Shown piece by piece: positions 34,201-45,900 of a stretch of 64,000 nucleotides of DNA. Within the stretch, counting starts at the first letter, position 1; every line of letters starts with the position of its first letter. Below the pieces are notes generated by a model that was not told the origin of the DNA, did not search any database, and worked only from the letters and a program-made list of their open reading frames with translations. Position numbers and translations under genes: made by a program. The stretch is from Undaria pinnatifida (Eukaryota; Sar; Phaeophyceae; Laminariales; Alariaceae): contig JABAKD010000009.1 of the NCBI GenBank assembly GCA_012845835.1, forward strand, positions 15,359,462 through 15,423,461. Direction: 5' to 3'.

Positions 34201-37200
34201 GCGACCCCCTGAGTGTCGATCGCAATGGAGTGCTGCTCCCTGGCAGACGCGTTTCATGTGTATTTTTCGAAGGAGGATTATTTCATGTTGTAGCGGAATG
34301 CGGCGTTTCGTTCGTTGCCAGTGGTGAACGACCTCATGCATCATCATAATCGTGCGTGCGTGCGTGAAAACACGACAAAAACGGTGAATCTGCGACCAAG
34401 TTTTGTTTCTGTAAAATACATGAACAAAAAAGTACAAGTACATGCAAGCGAGGTACCGGCGGAACGGAGGCGGTTGTTAGTCGTGAGTTCAGAATCAAAA
34501 TCACAATCCAATCAGATGGATCCAAACTGTGGAACAGAGGTTGAAACCACACCTTTGATGAGATATACTTGAAAACTGTATCAAGTGCAGTCGCTCGTAC
34601 CGCAGCTTCCCGTCAACCCCCGGCAAACACGAGGAACGGTTTAAACATTTAAGATACTTTAAACTAAGCTACGGACGCGGCCGTCGGCTGTGGCTGCTTC
34701 CGCGCGCGAAAACGAGCACACGTAGTATGCGATGGGATCTGGCCAAAGGACAGCTGTAATCTTGGCAGATGGAAGCCGGAGGGGGCGTAGCACGGTCCGC
34801 GCGCCACGCACGGTCCCAGCGCTCAAGGGTAATCTGCGTGCGGGTGAACTCCCCAGACACTTTACATTGCATTAATCGCGCTCAGTCGTCCAGGCGTCCT
34901 TCAGCAAACGTCTTGCGAGGACAACATCGACATGGCGAGATCATGCAAATCGGCGGCTGGAAGACGGAGAAGCTACCGTAGAGGGGTAATTTGGGGCCTC
35001 TTCTTGCCGTGGCTTGGAGTCACTCGCGCGATTGACCCCCTCATTCCTGTGCGACCTTAAGCTGTCGTGCTGTTTGCTGTTCGGCATACGAAACCGCCAC
35101 GAAATGGTTAGCTAAAACCGCGCCAACAAATCGCTTGTCGTCTTTTTTCATTGAGGTGCAGGGCCACTCGGGCGAGTGGCTCAAAACAAGTAAGGAATGG
35201 GGTACCTCCCCCCACCGTAGCCATGGCCATGGCCCGATACAACGAGGGGTCTACCGCTACTACGAGAGTAGCGGAGGGGGGGGGGCAGTGACGTGAGCAG
35301 GCCTGCGCCAACGAGTCCGACCTACCGTTGCCACCGGCTTTCGCGGAAGACTTTGCCGTCCGCGCGTGAAAGCAAGGTTACAAATAGCATAGCTTTGGGT
35401 GAGGTGGCCCCACGGTAGCTAGCAAGGAGGTAAGAAGTTCGGATGGGACCACCGGCCGTCGCACGAGGCCTCATCCAATTCAATACTTGCATTTAAGTGA
35501 TCCGTAGCCGATAAAACTAATGCTACATCGCCATCCAATCAGATGGGTCCAAACTGTGGAACAGAGGTTGGGAACACACCTTTGACAACATTTACTTGAA
35601 AACTATATCGAGTGCAGTCACTTGTGCCGCAACCTCCGCAAACCTTAGGTAAGACAAGAGGCATAGGCTAACAATTCACGGCCGCCCCACCCACCCTACA
35701 TTGACTATTCTTCTACAAGTTGCGATCAATTCGGGGAAATGCTGCAGCGCTGACGGTACCTCAGCCGAGGGCACCCTCAGCGCGTGTGGTATATCAAAGG
35801 GCGAAGACCTCCTGCCAGAAGCAGGAGGCCTCATCTAACCCAATGCGTTCATTGAGTGATCTGTAATCGAGAAAAATAATACTACAGGAAGCCTGAGCCG
35901 TCCTTATCCATTTTTTTTCCGTTCATTTTTGTTTCAACCTCTCAGTGAAGAAGACAAAAAAATACACACACCAGCACAACTGCCGCTGCCATTACCACCA
36001 CCAACAACAGCACCTGCCAGCACCAACACCAACACCACTTAACCAACACCACCACCGCCTAAATCTCTACCAAGCGCCGTTGATGACCACCGCAACCCCA
36101 ATCCCCCCCCCCACTCACCCACACGCCACCGAGGCCACATCAACGTCCTTCAGGGCCGGAACCGGCCGCATCTTGTGCCGATCCCTTCCGTCCTTAGAGC
36201 CGAAACCCAGCGTCCCTTTCTTGTTGTTGGAGCCGAAAGTCAACAGCTTGCCCTCGGTAGTCACTGCATCAGCGTCAGGAGGGGTGTTTTTCGTGTTCGC
36301 GCGTCCAATTTTGTTACGGAATGGGTAGAAACGGGGGCGGGGTAGGGGTGGGGGCGGGGGAGGAGGGGGGAGGCAGTGGAGGGGGACGTAACTGAGTCGT
36401 AGCAGCGATGGGAGCTCTCGAGGTTGGGAGGAGGAGACGTCCGCCTACGATTTACTCGCCGATGCAACCCGGAGGGATCGTCGTCGGCAACGAAAACCAT
36501 AACCGTAACCGGAACACGGTACTGTTGACCGTAACCGCAACCGCAGGCGTAGCCGAAACCCCTTACCAAGGGCGGTGAACTCCGACCCGCAGGAGATGGC
36601 TCGGGCCCCCGACGCCTCGTAACCGGGTAGCACGGTAGGCGTTGTGGTAGCGCGCTCTCGCCCGAGACGACCAAAAAGGGTTTCCTTGGCAGGAACCTAG
36701 GGGGCGGGGAGGGGGGGGGTAAATCTGAGGGGGGCGAGGTCGAAAGAGAACATGGGTGGTACGGTGCGAGAACAGACGGTCGGGAATACTTACATAACCA
36801 CAACAACACGTTGTGCCGAGGTGAAACCGCGGACGAAATGAAAGGAGGTGTTGTTTCGAGTCGGGGGGAGGGAGGGGGGGCTCGGAAGAGGTGCAAAAGG
36901 GTCGGTTTCGGGGGAGAGAACGGGAGGGGGGGGGGGGGGGGGAGAGGAAAAGAGAGGCCGACCGTGACCGGCCGGCGGATGGTGCATGCTCTCCTACAAG
37001 CGTGTCAAACATGGGCGGTTCTCATGCGATAGTGAGCACGTGTATCGTAATGCCACCAGCCTCCAGGCTCCCGATGGCTCACCTCCCCCCCCCCCCCCTC
37101 CCCCTCCATAGAAATCGATGAATGCCTCACCTCCTCCTTGGGGATGCCCAGCTGTCCTTTGCTTCCGTGACCCCAGACCCGCACTCCGTAGTCTTCAGCA

Positions 37201-37272
37201 CCATCAATAGCACTGCTACTGCTACGAGATGTCGACGTCGACGCCAAGCCCCGACTCAGGATTCCCCTACTC
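28235..37272 (-). CDS. RCC1-repeat seven-bladed beta-propeller protein, nine exons
   Basis: Exons in transcription order: 37,272 (or 37,212)-37,131; 36,696-36,567; 36,263-36,119; 34,239-34,071; 32,700-32,530; 31,778-31,620; 30,666-30,580; 29,383-29,293; 28,434-28,235. Every intron is GT-AG and phases match throughout. The joined protein (about 430 aa) has seven RCC1 units, each with a G.(v/l)y.(w/f)G strand and an (a/s).G..h..al strand: VRVWGHGSKGQLG, KLLTFGSNNKKGTLGFG, VAYSWGCGG, EVWTCGRGEYGLCGNGG, EVFGWGRNDQGQLGLGGG, KLYMWGM, ALYTFGWGKSYCLGNG. The tail is KPRPPQKKQQK, then TAG. Blade six is short, so its join (30,580 to 29,383) is the weakest. The start codon was not identified. RCC1 proteins include Ran exchange factors and many adaptors; no extra domain is visible, so the partner is unknown. 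Confidence 0.9.
29535..29787 (+). other. Unexplained open frame inside an RCC1-gene intron
   Basis: On plus, antisense to the intron 29,384-30,579, a frame of about 83 codons without ATG reads with natural composition (SAYVRELKPAGTAASHYKQE, then RAGMAEFLHARLQYNASG). No family recognised. It could be a fragment of an inserted gene or chance. Confidence 0.2.
30117..30200 (-). repeat. (AAC)n-tailed repeat, inverted copy of 13,941-14,030
   Basis: ttgttgttgttgttctcac, then taatcaagtccgtggtcac, then tccagtcactctggagctg. This is the reverse complement of the copy at 13.9 kb with almost no divergence, so both are young. It lies in an intron of the RCC1 gene. Confidence 0.8.
33145..33255. repeat. Polypyrimidine (CCTCCCT-type) tract in RCC1 intron
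   Basis: Almost uninterrupted C/T on plus. A second, longer tract spans 33,855-34,060. The long Pro/Ser-rich or Gly/Arg-rich frames read through these tracts are artefacts of composition. Confidence 0.85.
33758..33850 (+). repeat. Three exact tandem copies of a 31-bp unit
   Basis: The unit begins ggtcatacgactacggtcat and ends gcacaaaccga; three perfect copies occupy exactly 93 bases. It is followed by a pyrimidine-rich CCCT tract to about 34,060. Both are inside the RCC1 intron 32,701-34,070. Confidence 0.95.
34505..34615 (+). repeat. Direct repeat pair with 35,531-35,642
   Basis: Shared blocks: ccaatcagatgg, tccaaactgtggaacagagg, cacacctttgat/c, tacttgaaaact and gagtgcagtc/aagtgcagtc. The two copies lie about 1 kb apart in one RCC1 intron and its neighbour sequence. 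A further related pair, with gaggcctcat, is at 35,447-35,525 and 35,815-35,890. Confidence 0.75.
34985..35320 (+). repeat. Interspersed repeat shared with 41,085-41,340
   Basis: Both copies have gtcactcgcgcga(g/t)t..accccc, a middle section ending in a (gggc)gagtggctcaaaaca-like block, and a (g)gggtacc(t)cccccc(c)accgtagcc end. One lies in an intron of the minus-strand RCC1 gene and the other in intron 1 of the plus-strand coiled-coil gene. Confidence 0.65.
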
Positions 37273-37389
37273 CTGGCGTGTCCAAGGCCATCCACAAGGG
37301 GGCACGTCGGGGAAGGAGGGAGGGACGGGGTCGGGATCACACCGAGCAAGAGAGACCTGTGGCGGTATGCTTAGAAGTCATATCGCATA

Positions 37390-37980
37390 ACGGGAAAAAG
37401 GACACCCCCCCTAGATAACACACATCCTCACTTGAGTACACCCGGTGATACTTTTTGTGGCTCATTTTTCGACCGTCGCTTTATCACCGTGGGTATGCTG
37501 AATACCACACCCCTTACGGAGGTGTGTCTAAAACCATCAAAGGCCAAAATGATCACATCAATTGGCGGATACCATCCACCCACAACACGCACAGGTATGG
37601 TGGACACCAGCATGGAGGCAACCGCCACGCCCCATCAACGTGGGCCGAACGAGTCTGCGGCCTGCTCCCGCGCCTCCAGCGACGGTCACGCCGTCGGTTG
37701 TTTCCGGGAACAGTTCGCTTACGTTGACGGTACAGGCACTACCGGTACCACGTTTACTACTCCTACCGCGCCCAAAGTCCCGACGACCGGTGACGGTACG
37801 GGTAGTACTTTCGTGGCCAATCACAAAACTTGTCGCGTGTCGTTGTACCGGTATCTCAAAAACAAACCTGTTTGCAATACTACGGTGTATTATTGTGCTG
37901 GGCATCGGCTAGAAACAAAGGTGGCAGCAGTTGATGGTTTAGCGGAGAAGAGCCTCTGAGGTGCAGCCCTTGGGACTTTT
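37390..37980. repeat. GTATACC/TATCACC repeat, copy of the 4.7-5.3 kb element
   Basis: 37,436-37,510 (gagtacacccggtgatac, ttatcaccgtgggtatgc, gaataccacacccc) and 37,590-37,720 (gtggacaccagcatggagg, gagtctgcggcctgctccc) parallel 4735-5100. A 175-codon frame across 37,432-37,959 is low-complexity Thr/Ser-rich and I do not treat it as a gene. Confidence 0.5.
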
Positions 37981-38449
37981 GACATCATTGAATACCTATG
38001 GTGCCGGAAACCAGGACATGCATACGGTAATTAGAGCTCCGGGTGACTGTTGCGTGAAGCGCAACATGAGCTAGAAGGCGTGTTGCCTACCAGGTACACA
38101 CGGCCAAGGCGTGTAGACTCCCGGCATCAGAGACTCCCGGCATCAGAGACCCCCGGACCCCGGCGGGCCCCCGAAAAAATGCGACAAAAATGCTACAATC
38201 GCGTTTATACATGCCCGAAAACCAATTCATGGCGCGTCTAGAAACCTAACAAACTTTTTTCGCCTACAGCGAAAGCGAAAAAAGTGACTCAATTATCTTT
38301 CCCGTCTCCGGCGAGAAGGACAAGCCCAACAGGTTTTTCGCCTGAGGCGACAAACGTTGCGCGGCGCGAAACCGCGTGTTGCCGGGTCCAAGCATGGGTC
38401 TTACCATCCCCGGCATTGCGTGGGAATGGAAACGCACGCTGGTTTCGAA

Positions 38450-38810
38450 CCAAAACCTCTCACATGTCAGCACATCCCTTGATATCACACCCCTTGTTGC
38501 CAGTATCACCCCCGTTGTTACCAAACCCCTTGCTATAACACCCCCTTGTTATCACACCATCTGCAAGCTGGCCGAGGTCTGTTAGCGCTTCTTGGAAATC
38601 GTTAATATCGGTAGCACACTCCCTCGTTAGCACCCCCCCCCGTTAGCGCACCCCCTAACTGCGGGGCTCCCGTGCATGTTGTTATAACCGGGGATGCGTT
38701 AGATAGCACACACCCCCACAACAGCACACCCGGTGATAATATATCTAAAGGTCAAAATGTTATCACCGGGGTGTGCTTTCTTCCGTGTTATACGGTAATG
38801 GAATCTGCAT
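38450..38810. repeat. Dispersed TATCACACCCC / TTAGCACACC motif cluster
   Basis: Within about 340 bases the motif (ta)tcacacccctTGTT/cgtta recurs many times (gatatcacaccccttgttg, ttatcacacc, ttagcacccc, atagcacacaccccc), ending with ttatcaccggggtgtgc. It has the same vocabulary as 5785-6170, so it is probably a decayed tandem array of the same family. Confidence 0.55.
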
Positions 38811-39916
38811 GGTTCGGAGTTTGAGGATCAAGTTGGAGGCTTGCAGCAATAATTTCTATGCGCGCTCGTTGTGCCGCGACACGAACAATCGAGAGAGCGG
38901 CGGCGGCCGCGGTGTGCCATGGTCACGAGTCACGACCGCGTTCGCCTGCTTACTCTATCGTATAGGCCACAGCGCGAGACCAGCGGAGCCAACGACTGCC
39001 GTTGCTCCCGGGCAAAGAGCAGAACGTGCGTCGGTGGTTCTCCCAGAGGAAGAAGCTTAGCGCAGGTCTCCCGGCCCTCGTGCATTTCTCGTACTTGCAC
39101 TACTAGTAACATACTGATACCAGCTACCAGTACAGAGTAGAAGACACGACAAAAATAAGAAGAGAAGAGCAGCACTACGAAAAAGTACGAGTATCGCATG
39201 CCGTCGTTCGACCTAGGGCAGCCGCAGAGGTAGGCAAAGGGATGAGTAAGAACAAACTTTACTTCGCTTTGCTCGGCGACTCGCAAGCAGTTAGTACCAC
39301 CCATATACAGCTGCCGATGAATCGAACGGTGGCGCAAAGCACCATGGATGCGTCCGAAATTGCAAGGCTGAACGCAACCAACTAGCCCTCTGGTGTCTGG
39401 GGTGAGGAGCAAGCGCTGTCGTACAACTATCTCTACTGGTACAGCACTAGTACCTTGAAAGCGACCCGAAACTTGGTCAGAAGGCAGAGTATTTCTCCTG
39501 AACTATCCAAGGGAGGGAATATGCATTGCCCAAGTATAGTACCTGAGGGTGCTCTGAGCCCGCGGTGGTCTCCTCGCCACATATCTCAGCGAAACCATGA
39601 AGGACGCCATAGGGATAAGTCGGCCACTATCCCCCTTTCAAACTGGCTCGCAGGTGTGCTCCGAGTTTGCAGTTAGCGATGAAAAGGTTTCCATATTATT
39701 GCGAGGCCTCCATTTTGCCTTACAAGAATGTGAAACCGCCATATCTACGTTCAGCGCTATCGTAGATCTTCCCTCCGCGATTAGCTCCTTCCCGGTGCCG
39801 TGGTGACTTGGTGACTGCTGGCCGGTTGGCAAATCTCGTGTACGTCTGCGACTCATCGTCAAGACAGACTGCTGCTTCTAAGGTCTAACTACACAACTCC
39901 ACACGCACAGCCGAGC
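38810..39916. other. Intergenic; nothing assignable
   Basis: Short frames on both strands. A plus frame ending at 39,806 (SILLRGLHFALQECETAIST) has protein-like composition but no recognisable family and no confirmed splice sites. The 5' leader and promoter of the coiled-coil gene should be here. Confidence 0.35.
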
Positions 39917-42900
39917 ATGTGTACGGTGGCGCATGGCATGGGAAGTGGTTGGGAACAACACATCGCCAGACTGATAAATCAGGCGCACGAGACACTCAGC
40001 TCCTCGGCATATTCCCGACGCCATCATCTATCTGGCGGCGCACCCTCGCCATATGGTGGCAGTGTGTCCTCACCATACAGGGGAAGTTCCACACCGCTGC
40101 GATCTACCCCGTCGACGTTCCGAGGCGACCGGGGCGCGTCGTATCGCCGTGGGTCTGAGGGATGGGATGAGTCTTCGTTCGCGAAGGACCCGTGCGGTGG
40201 TGGTATTGGCGCTTGCCCGTCCCCGTCGATGGCTCCGCCACCACCGCCGTTCTCGAGGCTGGCTGGTGCCAGGGTTCACGATGCCAGGATCGACGGCTTA
40301 GAGGACAGGGTCAAGCTTGAAGTGCAGACGGTAGTGCGAAGAGATGTGAGGACAAGTGGCGTGGATTGACCAAACCTTGGTGTGTGGCTGCTGCTCTAGG
40401 TTAAATTACCGGTATACTCCAAGAAATACCATACCAGGTATCAATAAAAATATTATGTTGTGCTGTGGTGCCTGTGCCAGGTCGCAGCAGTAATTTGATT
40501 ATCATGTTATCCACTGTAGCAGTACGTATCACCGTGTTGAGATCTCACTTGGCTGACGCAATCTACGAGTATCCTTTATCATGGGGAACAAGCAGTACCG
40601 GTTGGTACACCTTGTATCACCACCGTGGGTGCCTCTTCCTACTACTGCCGACTACTCAATGATTGGACTAGCGGGACTCAGGGCGCAGCAGTTGCGATGT
40701 TTGTATGTTCGGCCCGTCTTAAATTCTCCGTATAACTAGTTTTGTGGAGGCAACAATGTTGCGAGGTTGGTGTTTATAGGTACACGAGTGTAGAGCATCG
40801 GGCAGCCACACCGCTCGAGCTTTGCCAGCACTCGCGAGCGCACAGGACTGAGAAGGGTCGTCCCCAAGGCCATTCGCAGGTCATGGCTAATTGCAGAAGG
40901 CGCAGTGAGCTTCTGAGCTCTCGTACTCGAGTTGGCAAAGTGACCGCACCGAGGTGGCCGACCGACCCCGCTAATTGAGGGCAATAGCTGAGACTTGTGT
41001 CACGTTGGGCGTTGTAGCGCGACCAGTTGGTTAAGGAGTTCACTCCCCAGGGCATCGACACCTACCTGACCCAGGCTACGGTAGGGGGGTCCCCTTTTGG
41101 GCCTTTTATTTCAGTGGCTAGGGGTCACTCGCGCGAGTAACCCCTTTGCTTCTATGCAATCTTACGTTTTCTTTACGTTTTACGTTGACGAAATCAATCC
41201 GCAATGCAAAGGTGATCTAAGCTGCGCCAAGCCAAGTGCCTAAACCATCTTCATCCGTAGGGTACAGAGCTACTCGTGCGAGTGGCTCAAACACACCAGT
41301 GAAAACGGGGGTACCCCCCCTACCGTAGCCTTGTTCACCTACGAGTCAGGCCGACTTCAATGGGACAACCGCGTGGGTGACCTCTGTGAGCTGTGCTTCT
41401 GTAGTGATGGTTCTGTGCCGGATGGGCGATTATTTTGCAGCCAAATGAGGCTCGTAGAACTCTCTTAATTTGGTAAAATACCGAAAGTTCATCAAAAACT
41501 GGAGAGGGGTGCTGTGCGTACCGTTAAAGTCGACCGTAAGGAGCAAGAGCTACGCAGATGAATTTTTGTTCTCGGCGCTCGCTCTACGAGTACGAACGAC
41601 GTTGAGTTCGTACCTGTCTGGCATTTTTTGTCGTCACAGGTTGACCACCGAGTGTCTATCGCGGAGCGGGCCGTTGAACACCTCCGACATAGCGTCGAGG
41701 AACTTGCTGAGGAGGTTTCCAGCCTGGGAGAAGTTTCTCGCAAATGCAATGCAACCGTGAAGTCGCACACAGGCACACTGGATCAAATACTGGCTGGCGA
41801 GGAGCGAAGCAGGTGCGCCACTGCAGGCACCTCAGCAAAACTTTAAATCCCGCTTGCAGCGTTTTGCTCGAGTTCGCTCGTGACGTGGGTGTGCTCGTGA
41901 CCGATCGAACAGAGTGTTGAGCTTGAGAGCGCTGTTTCCTTGGATGAGGCGGTCACGCTGTAGATGTTTACGGCACCAACGTTTTGGCATCCATCGATAT
42001 TACCATTATTTGCAGAGTGATCGACAACCGTGAGCACGATGGCCTGGTGGGGGGCGTGGGCGGCTAATCTCGCGAGCTCTGACGCTCTTGTCACTCTCTT
42101 CTGAAACCGACGAGATCAAACGTAATGTCAAAATCAACACTGCAGGAGCGTTCTCGGGCTTTGGGAGAAGTGGCGCGCGGAACGCGAGGGGTGGTGTGCT
42201 CGGACGGACGACTCGCTGGCGTCGCTGTCCGATAATGCTCGAGCTCTCACACGCCGCGCCCACACCCAGCAAAAGGCGTTGGACGAGGCTACACTGGAGC
42301 AGGAGGGCTTGGCGGCGTCTATCAAGGCGGCGAGGAAAGCGGGGGACGCGGCGGTGGCGTCGGCTGTTGTGCCTGTGAGGGTGAGAGGACACTGGTCTTG
42401 TTGTGTCATGCCGTGTCGTGTCCTACTCAATGCCGAGCGGCGAGAGCGTCGCAATTGCTTCCGAGCATATGCAGGTCATGTCGGCGCTTGAACGACCCCT
42501 TGCCCACAGCGCAAAACGTGAAAACAAAACAATTGCGTAAATACGTGCGGAATTTGAACTATATCTTGGGTAGAGGCACATAAAGCACCTCCGCGGCGAC
42601 CGTCGGTCGGTTTAGTCACGGGTTGCCGATCGTTTCTCTTTCTGCCAGAAGCCGTGGGAACCCTATGCGATAAGGCCGGCACGATATGCAAGAATGGGTG
42701 ACATTTGCGCGAATATTGTTGTTTTCGTTCCTTACGCGCACCGCCTGTTCCACGCTCTATTAATAGGAACACTTTCTGAAGGAGATTGGAACAATCCGAC
42801 GGCGATTGTTAGCGCTCGAAGAGGGGGCGGCGGAATCAGCTGTTCCACAGGTTACGAAGGCTCTAGTGAAAGCGACCGCAGAAGATGTAGCAGCGAAAAA

Positions 42901-45900
42901 AGGAGAGGAGGTAAGCAAAACAATCACGCTACACACATCCACAGTGGAAAAACTTTGTCGTCGGTTGTGTCATATTAGGGGCTGTATCGTGTAGCGACCA
43001 GCTAGGCAACCATTGGAGACTCGCGGGCACGGAGTCTATAGTACGCAGCACAGCGTGTTCTCGTAGACGTAGACTGGATGTCCCCACCTCTTCTATTGTA
43101 TCCCACCGACCGTGCTCACCATAGTTTTGCTCCACGCAAGTCCGAGCGGAGGTCATCATAGACCTTCGTAGCGCCGTGATGTGTTTGTGTTGTAATTTTC
43201 CGCTTTAGAGCAGTGTTGCATTCAGTGGCCCGCATACATGTGGGTCGCAAGTTTGTGCTCAGGAGCACTGCAACCCCACGTCCTCGCCCAGTTCTGTTTT
43301 TCACCTCTTTTCTGAAGTCTAAGATACCGTTGTGACCCGAGATGTGGTCGGTTTTCCGTCCACCAGTTGCGTGGTCTGCACTCGCAAGTAACAGAACGAA
43401 GAAAGCAAGCGTGTAGCTGTCGAATTGCGCTGTGCGAGTGGGCGCACACCCAGAAAAAGCACAATTAATTTCACAATCTCCCAGCCCGAACGACGTATTT
43501 TCGTACGTACGTAGGCCTTGGCAAACGCATGCGGAGTGCCTATTATTTCCCGTTCCGCGACCTGGGCGCAAGCCTCCGCGACCCAACGAAGCCACGACCA
43601 CCACGGCCCGGACGTGTGTCCACTCTTTCTCTTCTCTCTCTTTACAGCTTCGGACAGCGATGGAAGCGCATGTCCGAGGAAAGGTTGCACGCGGGGCGGA
43701 GGAAGCTGCCGCGACCGCCGCCACCGCAAATAGAGAGATCGAACGCCGTCTTGCCGAGGTAAGGAGGCTTTGGGAAGACAAAAGAAATCTGCGTCGATTT
43801 CTGTCAGGCTGTATGATATTGCGTTTTGGGGACCCTTACACCTGGCAACCCATGATTTAAGCTTTTGCGGCGGATACTGAATTGTCTTTCGATCGGCAGG
43901 GTCCAAGCAATTGTGTCCAAGCCGGGGCTGCAAAAACACCAAATTTTTCGTTAGTGATTGAGGCAAGCAGTCGCCCAAGGTGTCGAGGGTGTTAACGAAC
44001 GATCGGTGGCGGTGCCAAGAGCCACTCGACGGCGTGAATGCGCTGAGTCATGCGTGACAACCATTCCCTTTGCGCGTCGTTTCAGGTGGAACAACGGCTG
44101 GGAACTTGCGATTCTGCCCTCGGCACGCTGAAGAGGTTTGGCAGAGAAACTTCTGCAGGTGATGCTCCATTCGGTTGCGTAGTGACGCTATGGTTGGTCG
44201 TCTCGCGCCACATGCTCTAAGGTTTTCGTCGAGCTGATGATTGTTCATTATCAAGACGTGATATTCATTCGGCTAGGTCGGTGACTAGTTCAGGCGGGCA
44301 CATACCGCTTATGAGGCAGGGCACTTGCGATGCGGCCTGTCGTGAACAACTACTGTAATATCCAAAGGCCGGGTATCGAGGCAAGACATAACCCCCCCCC
44401 GGCCATGAAACGGCGACGAAACCCCAACAGATGTGCCGGGGCTTCAGAACGACGTGTCAGCGTTGCAGAAGCAGCTAGCGGACGGTCTCAGTGGAATGTC
44501 GGCGTTGCAGCAGCAGCTCGCGGACGGCCTCAGTCGAATAGACGATTCGGGCGAGACAAGGTTGCGCGAAGCTCGGCAAGCGGCCGTGCAGCAGGTGCGT
44601 CGTCGATTGATGGTCGATTCAGCAGACCCGAGGTTTTCGTTTGATGCGGGTGGAGTGAAGGCAGTGGCCAATTGGCTCGGATTGTGGCGATGACTTGCTT
44701 CGCCTGCACCCTATAAATACCAAAAAGCGGGAAGGATAGTAGAGACACCTCAAGCTAACACGTTAAAGACAGGGGAGATAGCTTTGATCTAGGAATGCCA
44801 GTCACCCTTGCGCGATTTTATAACGTGACAAGAACATTCGACTAAACATCGCACGCATGCGAGGTCTGCCGAGAAGAAAAACAAGAGTGAAGCCCTCAGC
44901 AGGCAAACTCACAGAATCCGACCATCACGCTTACCTGTCTGCGTTTGAAACGACAGGTGTTGAAGCTTGAGTCAGATCGTATGGTGGCGACCCGAGATCT
45001 AGACGACAGACTCAAAAATGTAAGCGGGGCAAGAGATCGGGCCGACGAGAGGGAGAGAGCATAAGGCAACCCTCCGGATGCATACATTAGTGTCATTCTC
45101 GCGTGCTATTAGTTGGGTACATGCCTGCTTGATGTATGGAGTTTGTTTTTTGCAGGGTGTTAGGCACCACAAGAAACGGGGTATCGAGCGATTCCAAGTC
45201 GTTTCAAGATAGCTAATTCGACGTTACGTCCACGCCGTCTTCTGCTGCCAGCGACAATGGTCTTACTCGCTGCGGATGCGAAGCGTGCAGGTCTCGACCC
45301 GCTCGTGAGCCCGAACCAAATTGGGGAGGGCGGCGTGATTGGGACGTGCATGCCCCGGTCCACTTCAATTTTGCAGACAGTAGATCGAGTCTGTCCCTGG
45401 GCAGGCCGGTGCGATGCGAGGAAAATGACTGTGTAAAAAAATGCGACCTTCGTGCACGACTACGTACACTGCCTGTGTTCGCAATAGTCGTCGTCGATCG
45501 TTCGGGATGTGGCATTGCCCGCGGGCGGTGCTATCACCGTAGCTGCCTCGCAGGTGTGGTGTCCTTGCCATCGCTGCCGAAACTTACCCACCACGCTCAG
45601 CTGCCGCTCCGCTTTCGATTTCCGACGGCCGCCATATACGTGTCTCCTGTAATCTAGCTCGAGGAGCTCGGACGACTCGGTGCAAAACCGCCGACCACCG
45701 ACGTGGCGCCCGCTGTGGTTGCGCCGTCGGCGTCGATAGAGAAGGTGGAGGAGCTTGCAGATACTGTGAGGGAGCTAGTGTCTAAGGCGGACTTCGCAGC
45801 TACGCGGCAGGAGAACTCAGAAAACAGGTGCTTGCGATAGCTGAATGCGCAGTGGTTTAGAAGTGCTGCGACAACGTGTTGTAGATCGCGAAGATTTGCC

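Noticed and set aside
33593-34349. Long Pro/Ser-rich plus-strand frames
   Set aside because: They are read through polypyrimidine tracts and a tandem repeat inside an RCC1 intron, and they overlap the antisense RCC1 exon 34,071-34,239.
36261-37012. 211- and 149-codon minus-strand frames, Pro/Arg-rich
   Set aside because: They are largely intronic pyrimidine-rich sequence. Only 36,567-36,696 belongs to the RCC1 gene, and in a different frame.
45162-45212. Additional exon of the coiled-coil gene (GVRHHKKRGIERFQ...)
   Set aside because: It follows a good acceptor but runs into a stop without a donor. Skipping it keeps the phase and joins exon 8 to exon 9.
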